This document shows positions 51,601 to 64,000 of a DNA stretch of 64,000 nt, piece after piece. The stretch comes from Vespula vulgaris. Its lineage: Eukaryota; Arthropoda; Insecta; Hymenoptera; Vespidae. The DNA is taken from positions 3,435,501-3,499,500 of the forward strand of contig NC_066605.1 in the NCBI RefSeq assembly GCF_905475345.1, written 5' to 3'. The notes beneath the pieces were generated by a model. It searched no databases. It was not told where the DNA came from and saw only the letters and a list, made by a program, of their open reading frames with translations. The translations under genes were made by a program, and so were the position numbers. How positions within the stretch are numbered: position 1 is the stretch's first letter; each line of letters starts with the position of its first letter.

Positions 51601-51779
51601 GACATTTACTCGTATAATATAATGAAAAAATTCTATTTCAACTTAAAACAGTACTAATTAATTCAAATGCTTAAATGTACATACACATTTGGTAGTCCAT
51701 TAGAAAATTATAATCAGAAAATAAAGATGTGTTGAGTGTGAACATTATAGTTGTCATTAGGTTTGTATTCTATGCGTGC

Positions 51780-52725
51780 ACATTTACGCTTCGCGTGAAC
51801 TTTTACAAATTTTTCTAAAGCTTTTCTTCCTCTTTACAAAAAAGTTGTGATAAATAAATCCATGGAATACCATTAACATATTTTTTCTTTTACCAACGAA
51901 AATACATTTTTCTATATTCAGAATGCAAATACTCAAAATAACACAGCTGAAAAGAAGAGAATAAGAAATATAATGCTGATTAAACGAACCGGTTGATACT
52001 TCGCCATATCATTGAATTTCATTTTAAATGATGTATTTGTTAAACGATTTATCACATTATTGTCGATAAATTTCTACAACTTAGAATGATTTAATGCTTT
52101 AGTGTTCGTTAAATAAAATTTTATATCATTACATTTTTAGTGTTTTTACAGAAAATTGACGACGTCGGTAAATGGATTGTATCTAGATAAAATAAAAGTA
52201 AAATTGTTTCAATTTTTTTTCAATGCGAACCAGATTGTACGATATTTTCAGATTTTCTCTACTGAAAGTTTGATCACTCATGTAGATTGCTAACTTCCGA
52301 TTTTTACGAATTTGAAATTTAATAATGGATATTAATAATAAAACTGTATACAGGATACAACAAAATAAGGTGGTAGAATTTCAAATATGAATTCTTTATA
52401 TATAAAAAAGAACAAAATAGCATTTATCAAAATGGGTCCAAAAATGTTTAATTCTTGATAATTGGAGTACTATAAAGTCCTAATTTAAAATCTTATAATT
52501 CAGAACTTAAATATTTTCGTACTCATGTTAATAGAACCTACTTTTTTCTTATCTATGAGGAGTTCATTTTTGAAATATCGCCGCGTATTTCTTTACTTAC
52601 ACTATAATAAATGTTATTTAACATTTTCTATTATAATAACTTCATCATACTATTTCCAAACCTTCATCTTTGGTAATGAACAATTTTTCCTCTTCCTTAC
52701 AAGTGGATCTCTTAAATTCTACATA
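51780..52725 (-). pseudogene. 3' relic of an IR gene (H), exons 6-8 only
   Basis: Exon 6 remnant at about 52645-52725 (NLRDPL, then an internal deletion). Exon 7 remnant at about 52150-52310 (RKNRKLAIYMSDQ, then a frame loss). Exon 8 remnant at about 51840-52085, reading L, stop, KFIDNN then MKFNDMAKYQPVRLIS and losing frame in M4. Intron 6 matches the D/E intron 6 at moderate identity. Exons 1-5 are missing; a TG/TA microsatellite lies just beyond exon 6, suggesting a deletion endpoint. Confidence 0.85.
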
Positions 52726-52786
52726 TAAATATTTTTATTCGTCTTCATGTGTTTATTATTATATGTGTACATGTATATGTATATTT

Positions 52787-52802
52787 TGTGTGTGTGTGTG
52801 TA

Positions 52803-52865
<63 letters not shown>
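52787..52865. repeat. TG/TA microsatellite at the break of relic H
   Basis: (TG)n followed by a long (TA)n tract. Confidence 0.9.
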
Positions 52866-52867
<2 letters not shown>

Positions 52868-53483
52868 GTTATTAGTATATATTACACAATACAATATAAA
52901 TAATTACACAATACATAATAAATAATATACATAATATAAATCAAAGTACATATATGTGTGTACGTACATGTGTGCGTGCGTATGTGTGTATATGTGTATG
53001 AGGCTCATTCAATCATCACGGGCTCATTCAAGATGAATCTTATCATAGGAAATTTGACATGGTAGTGGAATCAAATTGACTTCAGTTAGTTAGAAAAATA
53101 TGTTTATTAAATATTTCACAGATAGTTAATTCAGTTATGTAGGCGATTTAATTTCGACTCATACATAAGTAATGGAAAATAAACTTCTTTTAACTATGAA
53201 ATACATAGATGCATTATATTTCGTGTAGGTACGAAAAACCGAAACAATTCGAAAGAATTAAATTCTGTTTGATAAATATAGAAAATATGCTATATACACC
53301 TTTACATCTACAGTAGAATAAAGAAGTTCTCTTTTCATTTAATTGTACTAAATAATGCAAAGGCTTAAATATACATATACATGTTACTATTTCATGAAGA
53401 AATTATGTTCAAGATTCATTAAATATAAATTCATTAAAGGGAGCACTATAGTTGTTAAAAATGTTGTACCATACCCGTGCGCA

Positions 53484-56400
53484 TTAACGATTCTCATAAT
53501 CTATTATAATATTTCTAATAACTTTCTTTCTTTTTACATAAAATCCTGACGATTCAATCGACGGAATATGATGTATCGCTGACATTTTCTTCCTTTTACG
53601 AACGAAAATACACTTTTCTAAAATAAGAATACAAGTACTCAAAACGACACCAATTAAGAAAAAGAAAATAAGGGGTATAATGCTGATTAGGCGAACCGGT
53701 TGGTGCTTGACCACATTGGTGAATTCTTTTTTAAATGACCTATATTTTAAACGATTTATCATACCATTGTCGATAAATTTCTGTAACCTAAAACGAGCTA
53801 ATTCCATAACATACGTCAAATGGATATTTATATTATTAGATTCTTGTGAAAAGTATTAGATTCTTACTGAAAATTGATGAGGTCGGTGAATGGATTGTGT
53901 CTAGATAAAATCATAGCAAACCGATTTATATGTGTTGTTTCGATGCTAATCATATTACATGGCATTACTAGATTTTCAAAATGACTCAACTGGTCACTCA
54001 TATATAATGCAAGTTTTCCATTTTTACAAATCTATAATTTAATAACGGCTATTATTATTAAAATTCTATACAGAGTGCAATGAAACTAAATAGTAAATGA
54101 TTGGTAATAGAAAAGAAAAAACTAGGTTCTACCAGTATTAGTCCGGAAATGTTTAATTCTTGAATTATTAATATTTAAAGTAGGCTCTTATAATTAGTGA
54201 TCCCGAATCATGACCATTTTGTTTCTAGAATCAAATTTAGAACACTAGTTATATTCTGTTTAAGTATGCAAAAAAATCTGACGGATTTTTTGTTGAACTG
54301 AATATCACTATCACTTACAAATGGATTACCGTACTTACAATCGTACGTAAGTTTATTTGATGTTTGTTCGGGAAAAAATAGCTCTAGTAAACCATGTTCG
54401 TATTCAAGTAAAAAATGGACATTTTTAATATTCCATGCAAGAAAATGTCAACAATGTGCATCAAAATTCAAGCAAATAAATATTGAAGTACTATGAAATT
54501 CTATTTCGAAATCTTATAAAACTTGAGTATTTCCGTACTTGTCTTGATTGAACCTGCTATTTCTTCTCCGGATATAAGTAATTCATTTATGAAACTTTGC
54601 CACATAGTTACTTTATATACAATATAAATGAATTTTATTTAATATTTGTTTTATAATAGTTCATCTTACTCTTTTAAATCCTTCATATTCGGTAATGGAC
54701 AATTCTTCTTCTTTTAATGTCAACTTCATAACTTTCTCTGTAAGAGGATCTTTCGAATTCTGTAAGTAAATTATTAATATTTCTTTCCCTATACTTATTC
54801 TTTTCGCATATATATGTGAGTTTAAAATATGGAAAGTTACACATATACATATACAATGACATATGTATCATACTTACTGCAAACTTATCATAGTAAGCCG
54901 TATAACGAGCAATAACAAGTTGATAAGTACCATCTTCAACGAAGCCTTCTAATGAATTAAATGGTAATATGTAATTTATAGACGTTAAAATGCTTATTAA
55001 AGCAGCTGAATATCCAGCCCAAAAGACAATAATCAAAAGAAATATTGAAAAGTATACTATTCGTAAGGAAGATTTATCAGGAAAATCTACAGCAAAAGAA
55101 TAGTTTGAGGAAATATATCTATTAAAAGAAAGATATGAAACGTAAATCAAGAAACATTTAATCAAACCTGCCAGTCCCTGCTGACAAAATATACCCCAAA
55201 TCTCCAATAAATTATCGATCAATAAATATCCTATTTTGCGATTGGTTCCACTTTTTATTTTGAGTAAGACTAGGAAAATCGATGAAACAATTAATATTCC
55301 AAACACAGCAGACCAAAGAGAACGCGTAAATGTCTATAAAAGTAACAATTTTTTAATTTATGAAGATTAATGCATAAAGAAAAGAAAAATACAAAATTCC
55401 ATTGCAAGTGATCATACTAAAAAATGAGAACACCATCGAATCGCTAAATGTTTTGGTTCTCGAATAACAAGAATGTTTTTGTAATTGAAAAGAGAATGCG
55501 TGTAGTCAACTGCATCAAATCTATCATTACTAATAATAAAATCTGATATAGAGATGTCAGCACGTCCAGTATACAATTCTCCAATTCCTCCAGACCAAGT
55601 CTTTTCTTTTGGATTCCATCTCCCAAAGTCTTCTACTTCTGAGACAACGTTAAAACTAAAATTCAGAGTGTCACAAAGTTCTTTTAATATTTTACCGAAT
55701 ATACCGTCTAATTCGCCATCCTTAGTTATACTTGATAATAGTGAGGTCTAAAAAAGAAAAAGTAGATAGAAAGCAATAAAAATAAAATTTGTAAGTAGAA
55801 AATAGAAAGCAGAAGATATCTTACCTTAACTGTAACAGCTTTCATAACTAAACCCTGTAAATTATATCTTCTTTTATAAAGAAAATCTGGAACTATTTTT
55901 GTGATTCCTTTCTCTAAGCTCCATGTAGCTACATCATTGATCTCGATTTGATTAGTATCGATCGAGTACCATTCTCGTAAAATATTTTCCGTACCACAAC
56001 GGACCATCATTTCGGTGTTGAATTTTACATGAAATATATTACCTGGTGGATTGTGACAATAATCGGTATCATTTTCCTTGGAAATGAATATCACTAGCCA
56101 CACAGCTGAAGACATGTCAAAGGTACTCGTTGCTAAAGAGAACTCATTAATCGCATTGGTATTAGAGACCAGTGCTATGTAATACGGTTGTATAGTGTGT
56201 TTGAAGTAGTACGATGTTTTATGTATTTGCGAAAAGTGCAAATTCGTACTTGCAATCCCTTCGCGAGAAAGTGCACGTCTCCATTTGAACACCATCGTTG
56301 TCATTTCCATTTCTGAGAAAAAAGAAAAAAAATATAATCGAAATGACTTAATAAGAAGGAGAAATATTTTTACCGCTTATTGATTCGGAGTATACAAAAA

Positions 56401-56548
56401 TTACAGATTTCGACCCGTATGATTTGCAAATATTTATGATAAAAGGCATTTGCTCGTCGCCAATAGAAAAAAATTGATATGATATTGTAGCCTTTGGAAG
56501 AAAAAAGAAAAGAATAAGTAATATTTTCAAAGGTAAAATCAACGCCAT
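53484..56548 (-). CDS. Ionotropic receptor, IR75-like (gene I), 8 exons, intact
   Basis: Predicted IR of about 641 aa. Exons in transcript order: 56374-56548, 55825-56312, 55418-55747, 55168-55333, 54878-55086, 54670-54759, 53868-54031, 53484-53787; all GT-AG, frame open. Signal peptide MALILPLKILLILFFFLPKA. S1 starts TSLLSS rather than the usual D/G-S-x-F and keeps the arginine in NDRFDAVDY. Pore loop EIWGIFCQQG; M3 AGYSAALISILT. The S2 threonine is kept, but the preceding glycine is tyrosine (ARYTAYYDKF), an unusual change next to a ligand contact. Acidic D in YMSDQL. Intron 4 (81 nt) is open in frame and nearly identical to gene G's. Exon 3 resembles F, whereas exons 4-5 resemble G. Confidence 0.92.
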
Positions 56549-59500
56549 CTTTTTTATCTTCCGATTAAATTGTAGTGTTATAATGTTATATTACAATTTG
56601 AACATATCGAAAACTACTGGAGAAAATGAGAAAATTTCTATCCGACAAGAAGAATCACACGAGACTGAATATTTAAACTATCGAGAGAAATATTGTTGAC
56701 GTGCAGGTCGGAAGTCACGCGATGTTCGTATGCGTATTTGTACGAAGGAAATGATTTCATCTTTGATGGCATAGATTTATTATCAATCGATTAGTAAATG
56801 TCCTTTTCATTTGCCTCTTTTGTTTCTTTATTTTATTTGATGCGTGAATACATCTATACTCAAATACGCACTGACACACACACACACACACACATATATA
56901 TTTATATCCGTTTTGTTAACGCATCTAAATACGTAAATATTGCATGTTTATATTCTTGTACATAGGACAGTGAATGTTAATAGAAATTGTTAAAATTTCA
57001 TTTCGATTTAAAAACTTTAATAGACATTCTGATCGATCGGATCGAGGCAAATACTTAACGAAATGATTTACGTCTACGATACGTTTCATGAAATATATAT
57101 GAATGTATATATGAAATATATATGAATATATATTAGTATTCGTTTACTTAAAAAAGCTATATAAAGGAATGGAATGTGCTTGTAAAAGGTTATTTTATAT
57201 AGCTTTATTCATGCGTTGACATAAATCAAGAGTTCTTAGACGTTATCAATTCGATAAGATCCATTTCATATAATATGCATTCTACCGGGGTTTTAACCAT
57301 TAATTTTGTACCTTTCAAGAGGAAATAAAATAAAAAAAATTTTCATTTGTACAAGTTATTTATTTTTTACTGGGCCACCCTGTGGTTAACTGTAAAAGTG
57401 TTTTCCAATCTTATTTGCATTATCGTCCTCTTCAACGCCTTAAAAGTAACGGTTTAGTAGAAAATGAAAGTAATATAAATCGCTGTATGCTCGATGACTA
57501 AGCACAAAGCCTACATTAAAGAGCATATGTCCATATGATAGGTAAACTGATCCACTGATAGGTATACGAATGGTAGAACGTCTACTCTTTTAGTTATTCA
57601 TATAGTTTCACATTAACCATCGAAGGTATTCATCCTACATGATTGATTGTAAGAAGAGAAGAAATATGGAAAATATTGAACAGTTTCACGACCTATTTTT
57701 ACCACGTGATGAATTGACGGCGAGAATACGATGAATCTAATAAAGTTAAGTGCATAATAAATTTTAAAGCATATTACGTATACATACTTACACTTGTGAA
57801 TAGAGAAGCAGACCAAGAACTTCATACAGTACATTTATAAACACTAAGTGTAATAGTAATAATGATAGAAGTAGTGTTATGACAGAAGTATATTCAACAT
57901 CGAAACGTTCGATCCGATTATTAGAAATTGTGAGAAATGGCTACAACGTTTAAAGTGGTGATAGCAGTTTTCAAGATACTAGGTGATCATAAAAGTGGCT
58001 TATTTATTACATCGTACGAAGTACGACTTTCGAAATGATTTTGCTTTAATCGATGTTGCATTTTAATCAACACAAATATAAATCAGCTACAATTAAACCT
58101 GTATTAACTAATGTCTACATTAAAGAATTTGTACATATTTACATTGTAAATAATTACAACAAATTATCGTTTCCGCGGAAATAAACCAAAAAGGAATTCA
58201 CACAGAATTTTATAGGAACACTACATAAGTTAAATATCTGTGTTGGTGATTACTTAAAAGCAGCATTGTGAAAGCAGTTTATGTATTGACAAGTTAATAA
58301 GTCCATATACGGTTGTTGAAAAAAAAGATATAGATGTCAATTAGATGGTACATATCGTTACGTCTAATCAAAAAATATGTCACGTAGTTATAAACGAGCA
58401 TCGCTAATCGGGCACGAAACAAATCAAATTGGGATGTACGTATAATGTCGAGCTATCTGGAAAAACATGATCGACAAATACGAATTCTCAATCGAGATCT
58501 CGAGGTGTCATCGAAAGTGTTACCTACAAATGCTCGGACAATCATTGATATCATTTGTTTCAGATGCGATCCGAACCATCCAGCAACAAAATCTAATCTC
58601 GATCGCAATATAGGATGTAAAAAGTGTGGTATAATGAAGCATCTTACAAAAGTTTGAAAAAAATCGAAGGCAAACAAAGCAGTTGGAAGAATCCTTTTAG
58701 TCGAGCATATAAAAAATAGAGAACCATATGAGGTCATCATAATAATAGAAGCTAGATCTGTAAAATTCAAACTAGAGAGTGTAACTGTTATAATGATCAC
58801 GAATAATCCTGTATGCGAAAAAATGTTCTCTCGCAAAACTTTACGAAAAATTAGGCTTAACTTTTAAACATTTTATAAAATCGTTGTAGATATTATTGGA
58901 CTGCATAGTATTCAAGTTAGGGTACAGATACTAGTTCTTTGACAGAATACTTTCGAAATTATTTTTTAACAAAGAAACTATTGACTTGTAATAATTGAAA
59001 TGTGATCTATGAGTTGCATATTTCAGATTATTTAAATATCTAATGAATACTACGTCGATGGTAATCCTAGATTTTATAGTTGACATTGACATATTATTAT
59101 TAATATACAAATTGAATTTCAAACTTAGAAATTCAATTAATGGTCACGCTTCTGCCGAAGGGAAAATTGATACTGAAATCTTCACTCAAGATCACGACAA
59201 TTTTTAACAAGTAATTTTTATTATAAGCAGAGAAGTACTTTCTGTGACAAATCAGTAATTTGTGAAATCGATTTATCCGGAGTAATATTTGTCATAGTGC
59301 CACATAAATGTAAATTGCCACAGTTAGAATGGTTTGTCTATTTTATAACAAACAATGAGTTGTACATATTTCTCCGACTGCTATATGATTCATTATCAAA
59401 CATTCATCCCTTAAACTAAGACTTATAAATCATGAATATCAACAGTTTGTTTTTTTGCTTTCATGCGCATCGATTAATAAAATCGCTGAGTGGGCATCCA

Positions 59501-60779
59501 ATTTTCTATTTTTTAGCAATAACAATGAATTCTTTTCAAATTCCAACTTTTATATCATCATTTATTTCTGAATTCTCGTTATTATTAACTACTGAAATAG
59601 GTCAGGCTCTATATACAGGCTCTATTAAGCAAATCGTACGCATTCGTTCTATCATCAAGGATTTCCATTTCAGAATATTATTGTCTACAAATTTTAATTA
59701 TTTTTAAAATAATTAAATTGAATTCAAATTCTTCAAGTCTTCGTGGAATCAAATTTTCATGTATAAAGTCCAACTAATTTCATCTTTGCAAGAATTTCAT
59801 TTTCGTAGCTTCAGAACAGTCAAACGCAGAGCGATCATTTTTTATTTACAATTCATTGACAATTGTACTCATTTCGTAATTTGGATAAAATATTATACGT
59901 GATATCTTTTACTTTATGTACTTATTATTCGCATTATGTACATAATTTTGCGACAAGTTCTGGAAATTTGATATTTTTCAATTTTTATGAACTAATTTTC
60001 TTTCTAAATATCTATTAATTCACGGTGTAAATCTTCGCGGTGTGATTGTTCTTGAGTTTTTCGAATTCTTTGCCCTTCAATTAGTCATTAAATTGATATA
60101 AAAATTATTTCGATAAAACTCCTCGACGTTGGATCGCGCAATAAATATCGAACTGCGTCTTGACTAGTAATTTCGACTGTGTTAAGCATGTCTACCTTTA
60201 TTTTTGTAGATCTCAACAATATCGAATTAAAGATGGTCATTCATTATTTCCAATATACTGATATTGTATATTACTGATGCGACTACTAGTTTTTGTTGCA
60301 TCTACTAGTTAACATATTCCACGATATAAGCAGCATAAGAATATTTGTCTAAGATAAATCGTATATTTGTATTTGATTGAAAGATATTCAAGATTAAAGG
60401 ATAAAATGTATTATTTCATTTATTAGAAGATTCTCAAAATTATGAAACAATGAAAATAATTATTTTTCAGGCTATGACATATATAGGTATAACACACTTC
60501 GTGCAAACATAAATTCGAAATAGTTTGAAAGAATTAACATGTCTATACGAGCATTCGATAAATATAGCAAATCTGTTACATATACCACCATATGTAAAAT
60601 ATAATGAAACAGTTCCATTTAAATTTAAAATTATACGAAATTATGCAAAATACATCTACACGTATTTCTATTCTATTCAAAAATTATAATCTAATTTCCT
60701 AATCAAAAATTATAATCTAATAAAAATTCTTTGAAAACGTACATTGCCATTATTTAAAATAATTTAAGTGTGCACATTT
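56549..60779. other. Intergenic unit between I and J
   Basis: I's upstream block (56703-56826), an AC tract (56876-56893), diverged copies of the shared spacer (57480-58700), then about 1.3 kb (59150-60450) in which I see no clear relation to the other spacers. ORFs at 58445-58836 on both strands overlap spacer homology and are not supported as genes. The 91-codon ORF at 59432-59707 has no recognisable domain. Confidence 0.5.
56703..56826 (-). promoter_or_regulatory. Conserved IR upstream block, gene I copy
   Basis: Core GTCACGCGATGTTCGTA at 56714-56730, 166 bp upstream of the ATG; followed by a TGCGTATTTGTACG motif and ATTTATTATCAATCGATT. Confidence 0.55.
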
Positions 60780-61714
60780 ACGATTCACATTATGTTTTCT
60801 AATACTAAAAAAATTTTTTTTCTTTTTACAGAAAATCCTGGCGGTTTAATCCAAGAAATATGATGTACCATTGACATTTTCTTCATTTTACGAACAAAAA
60901 TAAACTTTTCTATAATCAAAATACAAATACTGAAAACGACACCAATTAGGATAAGAATAAGAACCGATATTGAGCTGATTATGGGGACCAGTTAATATTC
61001 GTTATATTAAAGGATTTCTTTTTAAATGTCGAATCTTTTATACGATGCATTATACCATTCTTGAGAAATTTCTGCAACCTAGAACGAAATTTTTGCAACT
61101 TAATATTTTAACATATAATAAATGAAAATTTCCATTATGAATAATTGTGTTCTTATTAAAATTGATAATGCTGATGAAAGGAATGCGCTTAGATAAAATC
61201 AAAGAAAAAGTGGCTGCATCTCTTGTCGCAATACGAACCACATTGCATGATACTTTCAGATTTACTATATAATCTTGGTCAAGCAAATAGATTGCTAGGT
61301 TACGATTTTTACAAATCTGTAATTTAATAATGAATATTAATAATAAAACTATATACAAACTGTAATGAAACTACGTATTAAAACTTCAGAAATGTATTAA
61401 ATTCCTTATTTTCTCTACGAAGACGAAAATAGGTTCAAGAATCATTTTAAAACTTATGTCTTTTTTATATATATATGAGTAATCCATTGTTGAAATTTTG
61501 CTCCATAGTTTCCTTACAGTCTTTGTAAGTAAATGTTATATAACTTTTTTCTATAATTCTTCATGATACATTTTTAGATCCCTCCTGAACATTTAATGGA
61601 AATTTTTCCTCTTCTAACATCAGTTTCATCACGTTCATCGAAAGCAGATCTGCCGAATTCTACGAATGGACATTTTTCTTTAATTTGCTATACTTATTGT
61701 AGATATATAAATTT

Positions 61715-61760
<46 letters not shown>

Positions 61761-63140
61761 TGCAAATTTATCATAATCAACCGTACCACGAATGACGGTA
61801 AATCGATGAGTATCTTTTGCAACGAAATTCTCTAATGCATTAAAGAGTAAGATAAGGCTAAAAGATGTTGAAAGGCTTATCAAACCTGCTGAATAAGCGG
61901 CCGATAAGACGGTAACCAAAAGAAATATGAAGAAGTTTGCTATACTGAATAATGATCCACCAGAAAAAAACTATATCAAAAGAATACTTTGTGTTAATAT
62001 AACTATTACAAAAACAAAATGAAATGCAAATCAAGAAACATTGAACAAACCTACCAGTCTCTGTTGACAAAATATACCCCAAAATTTTCAAAAAATTATC
62101 GATGAATAAATATCCTATTTTACGATCAGTTTGAGAAAAATCAATAAAATCGATGCAATAATTACTCCAAATATAGCAATCCAAACAGTATTAGTAAAAG
62201 TCTACAAAAATAACAATTTTTTAATTCATGATAGTTAACGCATGCAGAAGAATATAATAAAAAATTTAATTGCAAATTATCGTACTTGAAAATAAGATGA
62301 CTATTTAACCCGAATTTTTCTGGTTTTCGAATAACAAAAAAGTTTTTGGTGTTAAAAACAGGATTCATGAAGTCCACAGCATTCAATCTGGTACTGGTAA
62401 TAGAAAAATATGAAAAGGAAATGTCTGCATATAATTCTACGATTGCTCCAGTCCAAGTTTTTCATCTGGATTCCATCTTTTATACTCTTTTGCTTTGGAG
62501 ACAATGTTTAAACTAAAATTGAGAGTGACACAAACTTTTCTCAATATTTCATGATTCACAATCCTTTTTTACGTTCGTGTATAATGAACCCTGTAAAAGA
62601 AAAAAAAAATAGGAAAGAAGGATGACGAAAAATAATATTTTTAAGTAGAAAATAGAAAAAATATCTAGACAAAAACGTTTTACTTTAACTGCAACAGCTT
62701 TCATGATCAAACCATGTAAATTATGTCTCCTTTCGTAAAGAGATTCTATAATCATTTTAGAAATTACTTTCTTTAAGCTCCAAGTTGCTACATCATTGAT
62801 CTCGATTTGATTCGTATCGATCGAATATCATTCTCGTAAAATATTTTCCATAGCACAACGGACCAACATATTCGGACCATATCAATTGAATCTCACATAA
62901 AATAGATTATCTGATGGATTGTGATAATAATCAATACATCTTCCTCGTAAATGAATATCACTAGCCACACTGCTGAAGACATATCAAAGGTATTTGTTGC
63001 TAAAGAGAACTCATTGATCGCGTTGAAATTAGAGATCAGCGCTATGTAGTATAATCGTATAGTTCGTTTTCAGTAGAATGCTGATTTTTGCAATTATGAA
63101 AAGTACAAAATCGTGCTCGCAACATCTTCGCGAGAAAAAT
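60780..63140 (-). pseudogene. Ionotropic receptor pseudogene J (gene A-like), 5'-truncated
   Basis: Recognisable parts: most of exon 2 (up to 63140, where FSREDVAST marks the break, with frame losses after VIFIYEED); exon 3 (about 62285-62592, broken); exon 4 (about 62053-62201, missing the KIKSGT segment); exon 5 (about 61756-61970, one extra T at its start; M3 LSAAYSAGLIS); exon 6 (about 61570-61660, open: NSADLL…VMKLMLEEEKFPL); exon 7 (61151-61317, ICKNRNLAIYLLDQD, donor GT now AT); and exon 8 (frameshift before M4). Shared features with gene A (SAAYSAGLIS, the one-codon-shorter exon 7, CFLICISFCFC in intron 4) make it A's nearest relative. Exon 1, the first part of exon 2 and the promoter are gone. 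Confidence 0.88.
61717..61756. repeat. AT microsatellite in intron 5 of pseudogene J
   Basis: (AT)n run adjoining the exon 5 donor. Confidence 0.9.
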
Positions 63141-63149
63141 AAATATATA

Positions 63150-64000
63150 TGAAACAATAAATATACTTAGTGGAAGAAAGATGAAGGAAAATCTTTATTT
63201 ATAGCATTCGAGAGATCCGCTTTTAAAAAAAAGAAAAAAATTAATAAAGTTGATGTTAGAAGACAAGAAATTGCCCCTTACTCAACAGGAAGAATATAAG
63301 AGAGTACGATGAAATATTATAAAAAAAAAATTAAATAAAATTTATATATTCAAAGTGTAACGTAATCATGCAACGAATCTTCAAGAATGCTATTTCTAAA
63401 GGATATTTCTCATATATCTGGAAGAAAAGATAGATTCTTTTGAAATGAATTTCGAAGTGCTTAATTTTTTATAAGTCTTTCAAAACTTTGTGTGTTTTAA
63501 TGTACTTCAGTTATATTTATTTGCTGGAATTATGATATATTTTTTCGATATTCCTTTACATAAAATGTTTGAAATGTTCATCATCTTCTTGCATATTAAG
63601 TTCCAAAGATACAAAATAAATCAATTTATGATTATGAATACGATAGTCTATCTGCCAGAATTAAAGATATTCAGTACAATATTTTAGTAAACGCGATATA
63701 TTTCATTTATATAATATTATATATATGTATGTGTGTGTATTATATATCATATATTACATTTTTGATCGATCTTTTCAAAGATTTCCAAAAAAATGAATAT
63801 TTGCTTAAATGCCAATAACTAACCATTCATATTCATTCGAACATGTTTTCTAAGCTAAAATGTTCAGATAGAAATTTCTAAAATGATACCAATCGATTAT
63901 AAAGGGCTATATACTTGCCAATTACGAAACTCGACAAAATCGACTTTAACTTTTTCTATTTTTGAAATTTACCATTTTACACGTATCAACCAACGACAAT
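63150..64000 (+). pseudogene. Inverted duplicate of gene A 3' region (fragment K)
   Basis: Plus-strand sequence matches gene A from intron 5 (about 3340) through exon 6 and intron 6 to about 3870. It then jumps to about 5760 and continues with the A-B spacer to the window end (matching about 6410), so exons 7-8 and their flanks are deleted. Exon 6 here (63205-63303) reads HSRDPLLKKRKK…KLPLTQQEEYKR, three codons longer than usual, still open and with a GT donor. No start, S1 or pore exons precede it; the sequence instead abuts the truncated end of J on the opposite strand. Confidence 0.85.

Larger units (their letters stand above)
47799..51779. other. Intergenic unit between G and relic H
   Basis: Contains two upstream blocks (47950-48069 and 48510-48640), an AT tract (48186-48222), the shared 130-bp spacer element (about 49360-49495), and a TTATATTAAAGAATTATT local repeat (50490-50640). 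The small ORFs are not conserved genes. Confidence 0.55.

Noticed and set aside
58445..58836. Overlapping plus and minus ORFs in the I-J spacer
   Set aside because: The segment aligns with non-coding spacer at about 25.5 and 50.3 kb, where the frames are not kept.
59432..59707. 91-codon plus ORF
   Set aside because: No recognisable domain, no splice context and no counterpart in the other spacers; length is compatible with chance.

Overview
This is a strongly AT-rich, intron-containing animal genomic window dominated by one gene family: a tandem array of ionotropic receptors (IRs), the insect chemosensory relatives of ionotropic glutamate receptors. The translated exons carry a secreted N-terminus, an N-terminal block typical of the IR75-like group (C-x-N-P-P-G-N, R-E-W-Y-S-I-D, Y-E-R-R-x-N-L-x-G), a split ligand-binding domain (S1/S2), a pore loop ending in C-Q-Q-G, an M3 helix with the Y-S-A-A/G-L-I-S-x-L-T signature and a C-terminal M4. 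An insect is certain from this family; Hymenoptera is my best guess (IR75-like expansion, AT-rich genome, long TG/AT microsatellites), but that part is inference.

Layout. Two apparently intact genes lie on the + strand (gene A, 1598-4641; gene B, 8768-11300). A gene-poor 9 kb spacer (11.3-20.1 kb) follows, holding an intron-containing ribosomal protein S10 pseudogene and two copies of an unidentified repeat. The rest of the window is a head-to-tail minus-strand array with spacing of about 4.6-9 kb: C (20128-23224, intact, one GC-AG intron), D (pseudogene), E (34276-37228, open, but lacking the S1 arginine and most of its tail), F (pseudogene), G (44644-47798, intact), H (3' relic), I (53484-56548, intact), J (pseudogene). 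J is broken at about 63.14 kb and abuts, in inverted orientation, a second copy of gene-A-derived sequence (K) that runs to the window edge.

All intact genes share one eight-exon structure with nearly invariant exon lengths (exon 2 is 488 nt, exon 3 330, exon 4 166, exon 5 209, exon 6 90) and the same intron phases (1,0,0,1,0,0,2), which lets the exons be placed by hand with confidence. The intergenic DNA is duplicated together with the genes. A conserved block with the core GTCACGCGATGTTCGTG sits about 165-200 bp upstream of the start codon of nearly every copy and is the best candidate for a shared promoter element.

The locus shows birth-and-death evolution: six open genes, four or five pseudogenes, a near-identical intronic tract shared by D and E that suggests gene conversion, an orphan duplicated promoter block upstream of G, and an inverted junction at the right edge. 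Intact members would be ligand-gated cation channel subunits in sensory dendrites, with divergence concentrated in the ligand-binding halves. I found no CRISPR, integrated virus, or wholly novel system.
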